Assembly (NCBI GenBank): GCA_018402345.1
Contig: JAGYIV010000008.1
Coordinates: 62,001-126,000 of the forward strand
Direction: 5' to 3'
DNA length: 64,000 bases
From: Terrimicrobiaceae bacterium
GTDB lineage: Bacteria > Verrucomicrobiota > Verrucomicrobiia > Chthoniobacterales > Terrimicrobiaceae
Shown here: positions 62,642-64,000 of the stretch, piece by piece
Layout: each line of letters opens with the position of its first letter
How positions within the stretch are numbered: position 1 is the stretch's first letter
Notes under the pieces: generated by a model
Seen by the model: only the letters and a program-made list of their open reading frames with translations
Databases searched by the model: none
What the model was told of the DNA's origin: nothing
Position numbers and translations under genes: made by a program

Positions 62642-63883
62642 TTAGAATGACGCGCTGGCTGCCGCGCGCGTCGGGTGGATATCGATGGTGTTTTTGCCCT
62701 TGAAAGGATTCGGGAGGCTCTTGAGCGAGGCGATCTTGAGGTTCGTCTCGACGATGGTCGGGAGGTTCGGGAGGTTGTCCAGGTCACTGCCGACGATGCG
62801 CCATTGGAGGCCGACATTTTCGCATTCCTGCACGATCGAAGTGACCGCGCGGATGATCGGGACTTTGACATCCGAGACGCCGGTGAGATCGATGATGAGC
62901 TTGGAGTGCCCGGCATTCACGAAATCGGGGACCTTCGTGCGGGATTGGCGCGCAAGGTCGATCGAACCGACCTCGGAGAGATCAGGAGGAATCGTGACCA
63001 TTTGAACATCCCCTTCGGCGCTGTAAAACACTGGGGTGATATCGAGATCCATGGCGCGGGCGATACGATCGGCGATCTCCGAGGCGTCAAGCGGCTTGGT
63101 GAGCACGCCGGCGAAACCGACATCCTTGGCGTCGTTTTGCTCGAAGGTGGCAGTTTTGACGCACAGCCCGAGGAATGGAATGTTCTTCAGCGCGGGATGC
63201 GAGCGGGCGATGGCGAAAAACTTGAGCGCCGCCTTGTTCGGATAAGCAAGGCTGATCATGACAATGTCGGGCGTCTCCTCGGCGGGAACGTTGCCTGCCA
63301 CCTGTGCCTGCGCAGCCTCGGGACTCGGACAGGAGACGACCTTCCATCCGCGCTTGTCGATTGCCTTCTGGATCGACTCGATAATCGCGGGATGCTCGTC
63401 GACCACGAGCACTTTCAGGGCATCGGTGACCACTCGGGCTTTCTTGTTGGCTGTGGCAACGGGGGCGACCGGTGCCGCCGCGGGCGCTGCGGGAGCGGCT
63501 CCGGACTTCGGCTTGAGGTCGACGATGCGACTCACACGGTCGATCACCGCGGCCTCGGAGAAGGGCTTCACGATATAGTCGCGCACTCCCATCTTGGCGA
63601 TTTTCAGGACGTTCTCCTTGCCGGCCTCGGCGGTGAGCATGATGACGGGGATGTCCTTCAAGGCGGCGTCGGCCTTGAGCTTCGACAGGCACTCCACGCC
63701 GTCCATGACAGGCATGGTCACATCGAGAAGAATGACATCGGGTTTTTCCCTGGCCGCGACCTCGAGACCCTCGGCGCCGTTGCTGGCGAAGACCATCTGG
63801 ACATCATAGGAGCTGAATCCTTTATTAATAAGGGTGTGGATCATGCGACTGTCGTCCACACTGAGAATTTTTGGTGCGCTCAT
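62642..63883 (-). CDS. Two-receiver response regulator with STAS-like C-terminus
   Basis: Receiver 1 (residues 5-120) is intact: D10, D11, phospho-Asp54 (ILLDVTMPVMDG), Thr in MLTAE, Lys in IVKPFS. After an Ala/Pro linker receiver 2 (157-275) keeps VVDEH and TKPL but has Ser211 (IVMISLAYP) where the phospho-Asp belongs, so it is a pseudo-receiver. The last 120 residues (VQMVTIPPDLSEVGSID and KLIIDLTGVSDVKVPIIRAV) look like a STAS-type domain, as in anti-sigma antagonists. It may carry the CheA output to a partner-switch. It precedes the receptor gene in the same direction. Confidence 0.85.
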   Translation of the reverse strand: MSAPKILSVDDSRMIHTLINKGFSSYDVQMVFASNGAEGLEVAAREKPDVILLDVTMPVMDGVECLSKLKADAALKDIPVIMLTAEAGKENVLKIAKMGVRDYIVKPFSEAAVIDRVSRIVDLKPKSGAAPAAPAAAPVAPVATANKKARVVTDALKVLVVDEHPAIIESIQKAIDKRGWKVVSCPSPEAAQAQVAGNVPAEETPDIVMISLAYPNKAALKFFAIARSHPALKNIPFLGLCVKTATFEQNDAKDVGFAGVLTKPLDASEIADRIARAMDLDITPVFYSAEGDVQMVTIPPDLSEVGSIDLARQSRTKVPDFVNAGHSKLIIDLTGVSDVKVPIIRAVTSIVQECENVGLQWRIVGSDLDNLPNLPTIVETNLKIASLKSLPNPFKGKNTIDIHPTRAAASASF

Positions 63884-63898
63884 GGTATTTGCTGCTGG

Positions 63899-64000
63899 TT
63901 ATTGAAGAACTGCGAAGACGTGAAGGATAAGGGGGTCCGGGTGGCCTTCCACGGCGAACGAGTTGTTGACACTGATGGTGGCGGACTTTGCGGAAATGGT
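63899..64000 (-). CDS. 3' end of a further gene of the chemosensory operon
   Basis: An open minus-strand frame enters from the right edge and stops at 63899. It gives TISAKSATISVNNSFAVEGH then PDPLILHVFAVLQ. It ends only 15 bp before the regulator start, so it is probably in the same operon. The family cannot be told from 33 residues. Confidence 0.5.
   Translation of the reverse strand, partial: TISAKSATISVNNSFAVEGHPDPLILHVFAVLQ

Overview
The window most likely comes from a member of the Verrucomicrobiota (PVC superphylum). The evidence is a TIGR02597-type secreted protein, a bamA-ompH-lpxD outer-membrane cluster showing a diderm, a ribonucleotide reductase of the chlamydial (class Ic-like) kind, a bifunctional fucokinase/GDP-fucose pyrophosphorylase, and GC-rich DNA with strongly biased codons that creates long antisense shadow frames. 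The genus cannot be read from the sequence.

Layout. 0-0.5 kb: a lipoprotein running off the left edge. 0.6-6.4 kb: tRNA-Arg followed by an accessory block with two tandem AbiE toxin-antitoxin modules and an AAA/DUF4143 ATPase bracketed by imperfect repeats. 6.6-7.2 kb: fused remnants of an anaerobic sulfatase maturase and a family-2 glycoside hydrolase. 7.6-10 kb: an L,D-transpeptidase whose 3' end is duplicated on the far side of a PIN-toxin module, then a secreted protein. 10-15.5 kb: tRNA-Leu, a TIM-barrel isomerase, tRNA-Cys and bamA-ompH-lpxD. 15.5-27.1 kb: mostly minus-strand secreted proteins, four of which end in Lys/Ser/Gly/Ala-rich tails whose coding DNA and 3' flanks look related. 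27.3-38.1 kb: fucose activation, a cytochrome c lipoprotein, a cassette-like accessory ORF between perfect 29-bp repeats, radC-lpxA, a DEAD-box-type helicase, a lone nuoA, an M48 protease and an rRNA-type methyltransferase. 38.2-42.9 kb: nrdB-nrdA behind two NrdR boxes. 42.9-50.9 kb: msrA, cytidine deaminase, a frameshifted copper ATPase, an XRE/ImmA pair, gnd and a family-9 glycosyltransferase. 50.9-54.8 kb: tRNA-Lys, small toxin/antitoxin genes, DUF4870, alr, tRNA-Ala and a fused pseudogene. 54.7-64 kb: a chemosensory cluster.

Functional themes. The chemosensory cluster encodes one heme-binding-type receptor, CheA with a duplicated N-terminal domain, CheW, CheR, two CheBs (one with a damaged phosphorylation pocket) and a two-receiver regulator with a STAS-like end. 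No flagellar or pilus genes are visible, so its output is unknown. Envelope genes (BamA, OmpH, LpxD, LpxA, L,D-transpeptidase, FKP, family-9 glycosyltransferase) point to an LPS-bearing, possibly fucosylated surface. The clearest uncharacterised pattern is the basic-tail secreted protein cluster. At least seven toxin-antitoxin-like loci, several broken, show repeated insertion and decay.
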